This document shows, one piece after another, positions 47,176 to 55,040 of a stretch of 64,000 bases of DNA. Position 1 is the first letter of the stretch. The number at the start of each line of letters is the position of its first letter. Under the pieces are notes generated by a model. The model saw only the letters and a program-made list of their open reading frames with translations, was not told the origin of the DNA and did not search any database. The stretch is taken from assembly GCA_016791445.1 (NCBI GenBank), contig JAEUMP010000012.1, positions 243,763-307,762 on the forward strand, written 5' to 3'. The position numbers and the translations under genes are program-made. This stretch comes from Hyphomonadaceae bacterium (GTDB lineage Bacteria; Pseudomonadota; Alphaproteobacteria; Caulobacterales; Aquidulcibacteraceae).

Positions 47176-47715
47176 TCAGTTCCGGGTGACCGGGTCAGCG
47201 ATGCGCGGGCGGCGATACTCTACGTGCTTCAGGTCGAACGCGAGATCCAGGAAAACGCCAATGGGCGGATTGTACCGATAGCTCGTCTCCGCAACGACCA
47301 CCGAGGTGCCCGGAACCATCATGCCGGACGGCAGGCTGAAGGTGGAGCCGGCGGCGCGGGGGGCGTAGCCGCCATACCCGTCACTCCAAAGGACTCTGGC
47401 TTCAGTGGCGGTCTGGACCTGCACGCTGGAGATCCGCATCTGCATCGGCGTGGCGGTGTTGGGATACATGAGCGCGCCGGCAGCAGCCCAGAGATCAGTC
47501 AGTTCGGCGTTGGTGATCACTGTATCGCGCGAGACGACGTCGGCGAGCGAAGCAGTCGTGTTCTCAGCCCGGCGGTTGGTGGCCATCAGCTCGGTGAGTT
47601 CGATGGACCCGAAAAGGATGAGCACCATCATCGGCGCCATCAGCGCGAATTCGAGGGCTGCGAGGCCGCGCTTGTCCCGCAGGGCGCGCTTGAGGCTGAA
47701 CATCTTCATGGCCAT
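47176..47715 (-). CDS. TadE/TadG-like pilus pseudopilin
   Basis: 179 residues. The pseudopilin N-terminus RGLAALEFALMAPMMVLILF (about 16-35) has Gly/Glu signals of a TadE-type helix. The rest is periplasmic. Three close ATG codons exist (47715, 47709, 47703); the first is five bases after the preceding stop. It shares the locus with the next TadE-like protein. No vWA domain is visible, so it is not a full-length TadG. Confidence 0.8.
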   Translation of the reverse strand: MAMKMFSLKRALRDKRGLAALEFALMAPMMVLILFGSIELTELMATNRRAENTTASLADVVSRDTVITNAELTDLWAAAGALMYPNTATPMQMRISSVQVQTATEARVLWSDGYGGYAPRAAGSTFSLPSGMMVPGTSVVVAETSYRYNPPIGVFLDLAFDLKHVEYRRPRIADPVTRN

Positions 47716-47720
47716 CGGTC

Positions 47721-48257
47721 TCAGAACGGCTCGTTGCGGAACAGCATGGAGGAAACGACCAGGCGCTTGCCGTCGGACATGTTGGCGAAGATCGACCCGA
47801 ACAGCGGCGTGAAGACCTGCCACTGGTAGTAGGCGCGCACGAGGATCACTTCGCTGGCGCCGCCCGGCGTATAGCCGAGCTGACCCATGTCGAGCGCGCC
47901 ATTGCTCAGCGGCGAGCCGTTTCCGACGTTGGCGAAGGAATCGAAGCGATCGACATCGAGGAAGAGATTGCCGTCACACTCGAGCGACATGATCTCGTTG
48001 AGATGCCCGCACACCTTGGCTTCGAGCTGCACTTTGGTGATGCCGCCCGACTGGACGGCGCCCGTGCGGATTTCGCGCCCGGCCTGGCTCACGGCGTTGT
48101 CCAGCGTCGTCTGCACGAGCGACATCGCGCCGAACTCGATCATCCCGAAGATCATCCAGAACAACGGAATGGCCACGAGCGCGAACTCGACAGCCGCCGC
48201 CCCGTCCCGGTTCTTCACGAACGAGAAAAATCGCCGGCGCGAAACCTTCGCCGTCAT
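47721..48257 (-). CDS. TadE-like pilus pseudopilin
   Basis: 178 residues. The pseudopilin helix is RDGAAAVEFALVAIPLFWMI (about 17-36), with the Glu five residues after the Gly-Ala cleavage region. A periplasmic tail with two Cys follows. Minor pseudopilins of this type are processed by the prepilin peptidase and help assemble the Tad pilus. It is followed by the related gene after five bases. Confidence 0.83.
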   Translation of the reverse strand: MTAKVSRRRFFSFVKNRDGAAAVEFALVAIPLFWMIFGMIEFGAMSLVQTTLDNAVSQAGREIRTGAVQSGGITKVQLEAKVCGHLNEIMSLECDGNLFLDVDRFDSFANVGNGSPLSNGALDMGQLGYTPGGASEVILVRAYYQWQVFTPLFGSIFANMSDGKRLVVSSMLFRNEPF

Positions 48258-48356
48258 CGAAACCTCCGGTTGCGTCGCGTTCGAGACGCCCGCACTTCCC
48301 GGAAATTCTAGGCAAAACTGGTTTCCGCTTCGCCCAAGAGGCTTGGTGAACGGCGG

Positions 48357-48800
48357 TTAATTACCCCCGCCCGCCTGGCCGTTGCGCGCCGCGATCTGCT
48401 CATTCGTCTGCGAGAACGAAGTCTGATCGTCCGAAATGTCCGGCCGACGGCGGCAAAGAGGATTGCAGTCCAGACGGGACGTGGCCGCGCCACGCGTGAC
48501 CATCACGACATTGGTTTCGTCGGGAACGACCGTGACCCGCGTTTCGAACACCGGCCGACCGGCAGGGCCGACGACGATCAGATTGGTCGATCCGTAGGAT
48601 CGGCCGGTCACGAACAGGAGGCGATCGTTCTGGATGGAGACGCCGGCCACCGTCGGATTGCCGATCACGACGCCCGTCGCCGATTCCGGCAAGGCGATCG
48701 GACGCGACTGGTCGAGCGCGACCTGGACTTCCTGCGCGTGCGCGACACCTGCGATCGCCGCCGCCACAAGGGCGCCTGCAGCCCATCCACGCAATTTCAT
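48357..48800 (-). CDS. Stand-alone pilus/secretin N-terminal domain protein (T2SS-T3SS_pil_N type)
   Basis: 147 residues. The signal peptide is MKLRGWAAGALVAAAIAGVA. The domain contains ALPESATGVVIGNPTVAGVS, RLLFVTGRSYGSTNLIVVGP and VTVVPDE, which parallels the N-terminal domain of CpaC in this locus (LPADARDVLLSNPEIADAVV, IYILGRKVGQTNAFFFD). It lacks a secretin channel. It may be a periplasmic partner or plug of the secretin. ATG at 48800 is used since the signal peptide begins there. Confidence 0.75.
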   Translation of the reverse strand: MKLRGWAAGALVAAAIAGVAHAQEVQVALDQSRPIALPESATGVVIGNPTVAGVSIQNDRLLFVTGRSYGSTNLIVVGPAGRPVFETRVTVVPDETNVVMVTRGAATSRLDCNPLCRRRPDISDDQTSFSQTNEQIAARNGQAGGGN

Positions 48801-48891
48801 GTCGCACTCCTCACGCACAATCGCGCGACACTAGCGCACTGTTTCTTTCCGGATCGCTAACCACGAATAGTTCGGCGGTTGGCACGAAGCC

Positions 48892-48906
48892 TTAAGCACA
48901 CTTTGT
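48892..48906 (+). promoter_or_regulatory. CtrA-like box upstream of flp1
   Basis: TTAA at 48892, seven bases, then TTGT. The first half-site continues as TTAAGCACA, a sequence repeated upstream of flp2. It is 67 bases before the flp1 ATG. The second half-site has two mismatches to TTAA. Confidence 0.35.
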
Positions 48907-48958
48907 TAGGAGGGGTTATCGCGACAAGAACTGTCGCCACTCTCAAGGAGCGTGTCCG

Positions 48959-49135
48959 ATGTTCTCGAAGCTGCGCAATCTGATGAAGTCGAAGGATGGC
49001 GCGACGGCCATCGAATACGGCCTCATCGCGGCGCTGATCGGCGTCGTCATCATTTCAGCGGTCACTGCGCTCGGCACTTCGATCGAGTCGCAGTTCAACA
49101 ACATCGAGACCGCCATCTCGGCCCCGACGCCGTAA
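48959..49135 (+). CDS. Flp-type pilin 1
   Basis: 58 residues. A basic leader (KLRNLMKSKDG) is followed by the processed helix ATAIEYGLIAALIGVVIISA, with the Glu-Tyr pair (residues 19-20) that marks Flp pilins. AAGGAG precedes the ATG. It is the major structural subunit candidate of the Tad pilus. Nearly identical to the pilin 491 bases downstream. Confidence 0.93.
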   Translation: MFSKLRNLMKSKDGATAIEYGLIAALIGVVIISAVTALGTSIESQFNNIETAISAPTP

Positions 49136-49162
49136 TCTACCTTCGGGGTAGCCGAACGGGAG

Positions 49163-49194
49163 CGCGCCGGATCCGGAAGGGTCCGGCGCGTTTT
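49163..49194 (+). terminator. Rho-independent terminator after flp1
   Basis: CGCGCCGGA (49163-49171) pairs perfectly with TCCGGCGCG (49182-49190); the inner pairs extend it to 12 with a GGAA loop. TTTT (49191-49194) follows. Confidence 0.8.
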
Positions 49195-49337
49195 CGTTTC
49201 CCGCGGGATCGCCTCCTTCCTCACTAACGCCCGTGCACGCGCAAAGGCCGATTCCCCGCCGGGTCAAGTTAGTAGAATGTCAAATACGTTATAGTTGATA
49301 ACAATTCACGACGATTTCTTGTTCGACCCAAGTAATT

Positions 49338-49352
49338 TTAAGCACATATCAA
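49338..49352 (+). promoter_or_regulatory. CtrA-like box upstream of flp2
   Basis: TTAA at 49338-49341, seven bases, then TCAA (49349-49352), one mismatch from TTAA-N7-TTAA. The first half reads TTAAGCACA as at flp1. It is 112 bases before the ATG. Confidence 0.4.
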
Positions 49353-49449
49353 ACAATGGCCGTCATAGTCGCAAATGTTCGGTGCGGTGTCTCGAGTGGG
49401 GCGACGATCGAACGTCGCAAACCACTCAGCGAAACAAGGAGTTAGAACC

Positions 49450-49626
49450 ATGATGAACAAGTTCCGTAACCTTCTGAAGAACAAAGACGGCGCGACGGCC
49501 ATCGAGTACGGCCTCATTGCCGCTCTCATCGGCGTCGTGATCATCTCGGCGGTGACCGCGCTCGGCACCTCGATCGAGTCGCAGTTCAACAACATCGAAA
49601 CGGCGATCTCCACGCCGACCCCGTAA
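49450..49626 (+). CDS. Flp-type pilin 2
   Basis: 58 residues. It differs from pilin 1 at only a few positions in the leader (NKFRNLLKNKDG) and one near the end (TPTP for APTP); the helix ATAIEYGLIAALIGVVIISA is identical. The Shine-Dalgarno AAGGAG is at 49436-49441. Either ATG of the initial Met-Met may start it. Confidence 0.95.
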   Translation: MMNKFRNLLKNKDGATAIEYGLIAALIGVVIISAVTALGTSIESQFNNIETAISTPTP

Positions 49627-49695
49627 TCGGCGTCTGACCGATGACTCCCCGGGCTCGCGCAAGAAGCGCGGGCCCGGCTGGAGTTCCGCCTGCCG

Positions 49696-49721
49696 GCCCG
49701 CCTCATGCGGGCTATTTTTTT
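49696..49721 (+). terminator. Rho-independent terminator after flp2
   Basis: GCCCGC (49696-49701), loop CTCAT, GCGGGC, then a T-rich run to 49721. It separates flp2 from cpaA. Confidence 0.85.
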
Positions 49722-49760
49722 GCCTTTCGTTTACCCGATGCGCCGCGAGATGGGATCCAC

Positions 49761-50276
49761 ATGATCATCGAATCGCTCGCCCCCGCCCTCTTCGTTCTGG
49801 CGTTCCTGGGCCTCGTGCTGTTCGCCGCCGGGAGCGATATCGCGTCGATGCAGATACCGAACTGGGTGTCGATCGCACTCGCACTCGTCTTCCCGGTCGC
49901 GGCGTTCGCAGCCGGATTATCTTGGATGCAGATCGGCCTTCACGTCCTGATCGGCGTCATCGTTTTCATCGCCGGCTTTCTCCTCTTTTCCATCGGCGTG
50001 CTCGGCGGCGGAGACGTCAAGGTGATCTCCGGCGTCGCTGTGTGGACGGGCGCGGCGGCCTTGTCCCCCTTCGCTTTCTGGACGACGGCTGCCGGCGGCG
50101 TGCTGGCTCTCATCGTGCTGTTGACGCGCAAGCGGCTAGCCCCAGCCGACGGGCGCCCTGCCTTCTTCAACAGACTGCTGACCCCGACCAACGGCATTCC
50201 CTACGCGATCGCCATCGCCGTCGGCGCGATCGTCTCATTGCCGTCGCAGCCGATCGTCCAGGCGGCGTTCCGGTAA
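49761..50276 (+). CDS. cpaA: Tad prepilin peptidase CpaA
   Basis: 171 residues, polytopic. An A24-type aspartic peptidase: Asp26 in GSDIASMQIPNW and Asp85 in GGGDVK. Several transmembrane helices. It processes Flp and TadE/F pseudopilins. The ATG at 49761 is preferred; a longer frame upstream covers the terminator. Confidence 0.93.
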   Translation: MIIESLAPALFVLAFLGLVLFAAGSDIASMQIPNWVSIALALVFPVAAFAAGLSWMQIGLHVLIGVIVFIAGFLLFSIGVLGGGDVKVISGVAVWTGAAALSPFAFWTTAAGGVLALIVLLTRKRLAPADGRPAFFNRLLTPTNGIPYAIAIAVGAIVSLPSQPIVQAAFR

Positions 50277-50285
50277 ATTCGCCCA

Positions 50286-50300
50286 TTAACTTCGCCTTAG
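50286..50300 (+). promoter_or_regulatory. CtrA-like box upstream of cpaB
   Basis: TTAA at 50286-50289, seven bases, TTAG at 50297-50300: one mismatch from TTAA-N7-TTAA. It lies 61 bases before the cpaB ATG. Confidence 0.5.
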
Positions 50301-50360
50301 CCACGATCGTGATTGGTAGCCGTAACTGAAGCTTCGGCCCAATCCCTCGGGGGCATCCAT

Positions 50361-51206
50361 ATGTCTGTGCGTCAGATCATTGTTCTCGTCGTGGCGCTCG
50401 TCGCCGCGATCGGAGCGCTCGTCATGGTGCGCGGACTGGGACGGACACCCCAGAAAGTCGAACCGACCGTCGCTGTCTCGGGGCCGCGCGTTCTAGTCGC
50501 CGCGAAGGATGTCGCCGTCGGCGTTGCGCTGCAGCCGAACGACCTCGAATGGCGCATGTGGACGGCGTCCGCGCTGAGCCCGAACTTCATCGAGGAAGCG
50601 GCCGATCCGAAGGCGCTTGAAACCTACACCGGCGCCGTGGCGCGCATGGGTCTTGTCGCAGGTGAGCCGATCATGGCGGGTCGCGTCGTGAAGCCCGGCG
50701 ACCAGGGCTTCATGGCCGCCATCGTCTCCCCCGGCTATCGCGCCGTCGCGATGCGCATCAGCGAGGAAACGGCAGCCTCCGGATTCATCCTTCCTAACGA
50801 TCGCGTCGACGTGATCCTGACCCGCAAAGTCGGCCTCGTCGACATCGGCGGCGGCAGCACTGAAGAAGTTCGGAGCGGCGTGGTGCTCCAGGACGTGCGC
50901 GTCCTCGCGATCGACAAGACCTACAAGGCCAATCCCTCGGCGACCGAGCCGGAGCCGATCCGCGGCTCCGTCGCATTGCTCGAGCTTACGCCGCGTGATT
51001 CGGAATTGCTCGCGATGGCCGATGAAATGGGCGACATCTCTCTCGCCCTGCGCCCCGTGATGCCGCCGGACGGCGCGGACCGGGCGGGCTCCCAACGCCG
51101 CAATTCCACCGCGCTCGAACAGAACGGCGCCGCCCGCGACAAGGTTCGCGTCCACGCCTTCGGATCCGCCAAGGATCAATCCGTCGTCTCGCAGGGAGCC
51201 AATTGA
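50361..51206 (+). CDS. cpaB: Tad pilus assembly protein CpaB (RcpC)
   Basis: 281 residues. An N-terminal membrane anchor (IIVLVVALVAAIGALVMVRG) is followed by an SAF domain (PRVLVAAKDVAVGVALQPND) and the RcpC domain (YRAVAMRISEETAASGFILP NDRVDVI type). It is an inner-membrane/periplasmic component that interacts with the secretin. The ATG at 50361 excludes an upstream extension. Its stop overlaps the cpaC start by one base (TGATG). Confidence 0.93.
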   Translation: MSVRQIIVLVVALVAAIGALVMVRGLGRTPQKVEPTVAVSGPRVLVAAKDVAVGVALQPNDLEWRMWTASALSPNFIEEAADPKALETYTGAVARMGLVAGEPIMAGRVVKPGDQGFMAAIVSPGYRAVAMRISEETAASGFILPNDRVDVILTRKVGLVDIGGGSTEEVRSGVVLQDVRVLAIDKTYKANPSATEPEPIRGSVALLELTPRDSELLAMADEMGDISLALRPVMPPDGADRAGSQRRNSTALEQNGAARDKVRVHAFGSAKDQSVVSQGAN

Positions 51207-52882
51207 TGAGGCGCTCACCTCTCGCCGTCTCGCTCGCAGCGCTCCTCGCGCTTGCGCCCGCGTTCACCGCCAGCGCCGACCCGCAGTCGTCCGTGCAGCA
51301 CATCCGCGTCACGCGCGGGGGTGAAGGCGCCAACGCAAGCACGCTGACCCTTTCGCTCAACAAGGCCGCGATCATCGATCTGCCGGCCGACGCGCGCGAC
51401 GTGCTGCTTTCGAACCCCGAAATCGCGGACGCCGTCGTGCGCACGGCGCGGCGCATCTACATTCTCGGCCGCAAGGTCGGCCAGACGAACGCCTTCTTCT
51501 TCGACGCCGCCGGTCGTCAGGTCGCGAACGTCGAGATCAGCGTCGAGCCGGATGTTGCACCGCTCAACGATCTCTTCCGTCGCTATGTGCCGAACACCAA
51601 TGCAACAGCAGAGGCGATCAACGGCTCCTTCGTGCTGTCGGGATCGGTGAAGAGCGCGGCCGAAGCCGAGCGCGTCCTGCAGATCGCCAACCGCTTCGCG
51701 CAAAGCACCAATCCCGCCGCCGGTTCCGGCTCGAGCGGCGGCGCGGCGACAAACCAGCAGATCGTCAATCTCATCGCCGTCGAGGGCCAGGAGCAGGTTC
51801 TCGTGAAGGTCCGGGTCGTGGAGATGAGCCGCACGCTGGTCCGCCAGCTCGGCGTCAATCTCAATGCGGAAAATCTGCTGAACCAGCTTCTGCCCGAAGA
51901 CACTTTCGTGAAGGTGGCGACGCAGAACGGATATTCCATCGCCGGTCGCGCCCTCGGCGGTATCGCCGCGACAGGCGGCGTCGCAGAAAGCATCCTGCGG
52001 CCTTCAACCTACTCCTTCCCCGGCCCGAACGCCGGCACCCTCAATCCCGGCGCCGCCGGCGTGGGAGGCTACACCTCCACGCCGACATTCGATCCGCAGG
52101 GCAACTACATCGGCAACTCGGTCACGAACGGCCCCGGCACACTTTCTACGCAGAGCCAGGTCGATGCGTCGATCGAAGCGTTTGAGCGCGTCGGCCTGCT
52201 GCGCGTTCTGGCTGAACCGAATCTCACGGCGATTTCCGGTGAAGCCGCGAAGTTCCTCGCCGGCGGTGAATTCCCCGTCCCGGTCCAGGCCGATGACGGC
52301 AAGATCAGCGTCGAGTTCAAGCCGTTCGGCGTGGGGCTTGCCTTCACACCGGTCGTGCTCTCGCCGGGACGCATTTCTCTGAAGCTTTCCACCGAAGTCA
52401 GCGAGCTGACATCGGAAGGCGCGTTCGGCACCGGCGACACGACCTTCGTCGACGCCAGCGGACAACGCCAGGTAATCCGCGGCATTACCATTCCCGCACT
52501 GCAGGTGCGCCGTGCCGAAACGACCGTTGAAATGCCGTCCGGCGGCGCGCTCGTAATGGCGGGCCTCATTCAGGAGCGCACGCGACAGGCGCTGGAAGGC
52601 ATTCCCGGCGCCAAGGATCTGCCTGTGTTCGGCCCCCTCTTTCGCTCGCGCGATTTCGTCAACAACGAAACCGAACTCGTCATCATCGTCACGCCTTACC
52701 TGGTGCAACCGACGGCGCCGAGCCGCCTGCGCACGCCAGCGGACGGCTTCCGCGTCGCCTCGGAGCGCGAGACGATTCTCAGCGGTCGGTTGAACGCCAT
52801 TTATCGCGCACCGGAGGGCGGCGAAACGCGCTCCCTCGCCGGACCGCACGGCCACGTCATCGAAGGAAGGCCCGCTCAATGA
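51206..52882 (+). CDS. cpaC: Tad secretin CpaC (RcpA)
   Basis: 558 residues. The signal peptide is MRRSPLAVSLAALLALAPAF. The pil_N domain (about 50-120) precedes a BON-like domain and the secretin channel. The channel includes VDASIEAFERVGLLRVLAEP, LTAISGEAAKFLAGGEFPVP and NNETELVIIVTPYLVQP near the end. It forms the outer-membrane pore for the Flp pilus. Coupled to cpaB by a one-base overlap and to cpaD by a four-base overlap. Confidence 0.95.
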   Translation: MRRSPLAVSLAALLALAPAFTASADPQSSVQHIRVTRGGEGANASTLTLSLNKAAIIDLPADARDVLLSNPEIADAVVRTARRIYILGRKVGQTNAFFFDAAGRQVANVEISVEPDVAPLNDLFRRYVPNTNATAEAINGSFVLSGSVKSAAEAERVLQIANRFAQSTNPAAGSGSSGGAATNQQIVNLIAVEGQEQVLVKVRVVEMSRTLVRQLGVNLNAENLLNQLLPEDTFVKVATQNGYSIAGRALGGIAATGGVAESILRPSTYSFPGPNAGTLNPGAAGVGGYTSTPTFDPQGNYIGNSVTNGPGTLSTQSQVDASIEAFERVGLLRVLAEPNLTAISGEAAKFLAGGEFPVPVQADDGKISVEFKPFGVGLAFTPVVLSPGRISLKLSTEVSELTSEGAFGTGDTTFVDASGQRQVIRGITIPALQVRRAETTVEMPSGGALVMAGLIQERTRQALEGIPGAKDLPVFGPLFRSRDFVNNETELVIIVTPYLVQPTAPSRLRTPADGFRVASERETILSGRLNAIYRAPEGGETRSLAGPHGHVIEGRPAQ

Positions 52883-53577
52883 AGACGACCCTCTCCGCCG
52901 GCATGAAGGTCGCTGCGGGCGCAGCGGTGCTGCTCACCTCGGCGTGCATGACGAAGCCGGCGCCTGTCGATGCCAGCCTCGCCTCGGTCGCCGACAGGCA
53001 CAAGATCGCGGTGTCCGAAGCGTCGGAGCGGCTCGAACTCGCTGTGGCGACGGACGATACGACACTTGCTGCAGAAGGCATTGCGAAGGTGGAAGCCTTC
53101 GCGCGCCTCTACGCGCGCCAAGGACACGGCGTGCTGGTGATGAGCGCACCGACCGGCAGCGCCAACACCGCTGCCGCGACGCACGTCGCGCAGGAAGTCC
53201 GACTACGCCTTGCCGGCGCCGGCGTGCCGTTCGCAGCGATGGCGGCGACCACTTATGACGGCAGTGAACAGGGCGCGGCTCCCATCGTGCTGACCTTCTC
53301 GCGCTATGACGCCACTGCACCGGATTGCGAACCGCTCTGGTCGCAGAACCTTGCGCACAATCCGAACAATCAAGCCTGGAACAGCTTCGGCTGCTCCGCA
53401 CAGGCCAATCTCGCAGCGATGATCTCCGATCCGGCCGACCTGCTCGGTCCGCGCACGGAAGATCCTCGCGACGCGGCGCGACGCGCGCGCGTGCTCGAAG
53501 CCTATCGTCAAGGCCAGCAGACCCACGCCAACCGCTCCAACGACGAGCGGGTGCAGGTCAGCGACGCTGTTCGGTGA
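52879..53577 (+). CDS. cpaD: Tad lipoprotein CpaD (RcpB-like)
   Basis: 232 residues. The lipobox LLTSAC places lipid on Cys22. The CpaD pattern is seen in FARLYARQGHGVLVMSAPTG and in CEPLWSQNLAHNPNNQAWNS-FGCSAQ-type sequence, with conserved NP-N-FGC. It is an outer-membrane lipoprotein assisting the secretin. Last of the coupled cpaBCD block; cpaE follows after seven bases. Confidence 0.92.
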   Translation: MKTTLSAGMKVAAGAAVLLTSACMTKPAPVDASLASVADRHKIAVSEASERLELAVATDDTTLAAEGIAKVEAFARLYARQGHGVLVMSAPTGSANTAAATHVAQEVRLRLAGAGVPFAAMAATTYDGSEQGAAPIVLTFSRYDATAPDCEPLWSQNLAHNPNNQAWNSFGCSAQANLAAMISDPADLLGPRTEDPRDAARRARVLEAYRQGQQTHANRSNDERVQVSDAVR

Positions 53578-53584
53578 GGACCTG

Positions 53585-55033
53585 ATGAAGCCACTTGAAG
53601 AAGAAGACGTCTGGGGCGCGCCGGAATTTGCCGAGGAGGATCTCTCCTTTCCGGCGAACGACGACTTCACATTCGGTTCCGGCGATCTCGAAGGTGAGTT
53701 TCCGTCGGATCTCAGCGACGAAGCGCTTCTGAGCTCTCTGCAGGAAGAGCCGCTTCCCGACTTTGTCGAGTCGACGGTAGAGGCGCCCGCCGCGCCGGCG
53801 CAGACCTTTGCCTTCATGCCTGGCGGCGCGGTCGGCGACCAGCCGATTCCCCGCATCCGCATTCGCGCATTCTTCGATCGACCGGATATGGCCAACCTGC
53901 TGCAGCAGGTCGCGACTGACCGGCGACTCGCCAAGACCGAATTCGACATGGAGCCCGGCGGCATCGATGGCGCCATCGCCTTCTGCGCCAGCAATTCGAG
54001 CCCCAACCTTCTCCTGCTTGATACGACGGCGACGCCGACGGAGCTTCTCACCAAGCTCGACAGGCTGGCCGAGCACGTCGAAGAAGGATCGAAGGTCGTC
54101 ATCATCGGCGCGGCCAACGACATCGGTCTCTTCCGCGAACTGATGAGCCGTGGCGTGAGCGAGTACCTCGTGCCGCCGCTGCAGCCGCTGCAGATCATCC
54201 GGGCGATTTCCGCGCTCTATGTGAACCCGGAAAAGCCATTCGCCGGCAAGGTCATCTCGGTCGTCGGCGCCAAGGGTGGTGTCGGCGCCTCGACGGTCGC
54301 GCACAACCTCGCATGGCTGATCGCCGAGCGGTTCCAGGCCAATACGACGATGGTCGATCTCGACCTCTCATTCGGCACCGGCGCGCTCGATTTCAACCAG
54401 GAGCCGCAGCAGACGGTCGCGGAGGCGCTGCTCGCGCCGGACCGCGTGGACGAAGTGTTTCTCGATCGTCTGCTCATGCGCCAGACCGAGCGCCTCATGC
54501 TCTTCTGCGCCCCGGCGACGCTTGAGCGTGAGTTCGAGATCGATCCGGAGTCCTTCGAGATCGTCATCGACCGGGTGCGCCGCAGCGCACCATTCGTCGT
54601 TCTCGACATGCCGCACGTGTGGTCCCCGTGGGTGCGCCAGACTCTCCTCTCCGCCGATGAAGTGGTGGTCGTCGCGACGCCGGAACTCGCGAGCCTGCGC
54701 AACGCCAAGAACATGATCGATCGCGTGAAGGCGGCCCGTCCCCATGACCAGCCGCCCACCGTGGTGCTGAACATGACAGGCGTCGCCAAGCGACCGGAGA
54801 TTCCGGTTAAGGATTTCGGTGACGCGCTCGGCATCGAGCCGTCCGTCGTGCTGCCGTTCGAACCGCAGATGTTCGGCATGGCCGCCAACAACGGCCAGAT
54901 GATCGGTGAAATGGCTGCGGCCTCGAAGACGGGCGTAGCTCTTGAAGAACTGGCCGCGCGTCTGTGCGGTCGTCAGCTCGCGCCGAAAAAGAAGAGCTCG
55001 CTGATTGAGCGGCTGCCGATCCTGAAGCGTTGA
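53585..55033 (+). CDS. cpaE: Tad localisation ATPase CpaE (TadZ)
   Basis: 482 residues. An acidic N-terminus (1-75) is followed by a receiver-like domain (about 90-210) lacking a clear phosphoacceptor set, and a MinD/ParA-like ATPase domain. The P-loop reads GAKGGVGAST (228-237), with Ala replacing the usual Lys before Ser-Thr, as in TadZ/CpaE proteins. It places the pilus machine at the pole and recruits CpaC/CpaF. Confidence 0.94.
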   Translation: MKPLEEEDVWGAPEFAEEDLSFPANDDFTFGSGDLEGEFPSDLSDEALLSSLQEEPLPDFVESTVEAPAAPAQTFAFMPGGAVGDQPIPRIRIRAFFDRPDMANLLQQVATDRRLAKTEFDMEPGGIDGAIAFCASNSSPNLLLLDTTATPTELLTKLDRLAEHVEEGSKVVIIGAANDIGLFRELMSRGVSEYLVPPLQPLQIIRAISALYVNPEKPFAGKVISVVGAKGGVGASTVAHNLAWLIAERFQANTTMVDLDLSFGTGALDFNQEPQQTVAEALLAPDRVDEVFLDRLLMRQTERLMLFCAPATLEREFEIDPESFEIVIDRVRRSAPFVVLDMPHVWSPWVRQTLLSADEVVVVATPELASLRNAKNMIDRVKAARPHDQPPTVVLNMTGVAKRPEIPVKDFGDALGIEPSVVLPFEPQMFGMAANNGQMIGEMAAASKTGVALEELAARLCGRQLAPKKKSSLIERLPILKR

Positions 55034-55040
55034 GGTCTGA

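Larger units (their letters stand above)
49136..49449. other. 314-base gap between flp1 and flp2
   Basis: After the terminator comes a patch of unusually low G+C (about 49266-49365), holding GTTAT-N5-ATAAC and the CtrA-like box of flp2. It should carry the flp2 promoter. Confidence 0.5.

Noticed and set aside
48888..48909. Possible sigma-54 promoter (TGGCACG near 48879) before flp1
   Set aside because: The GC partner is three bases too far from the GG; sigma-54 spacing is strict.
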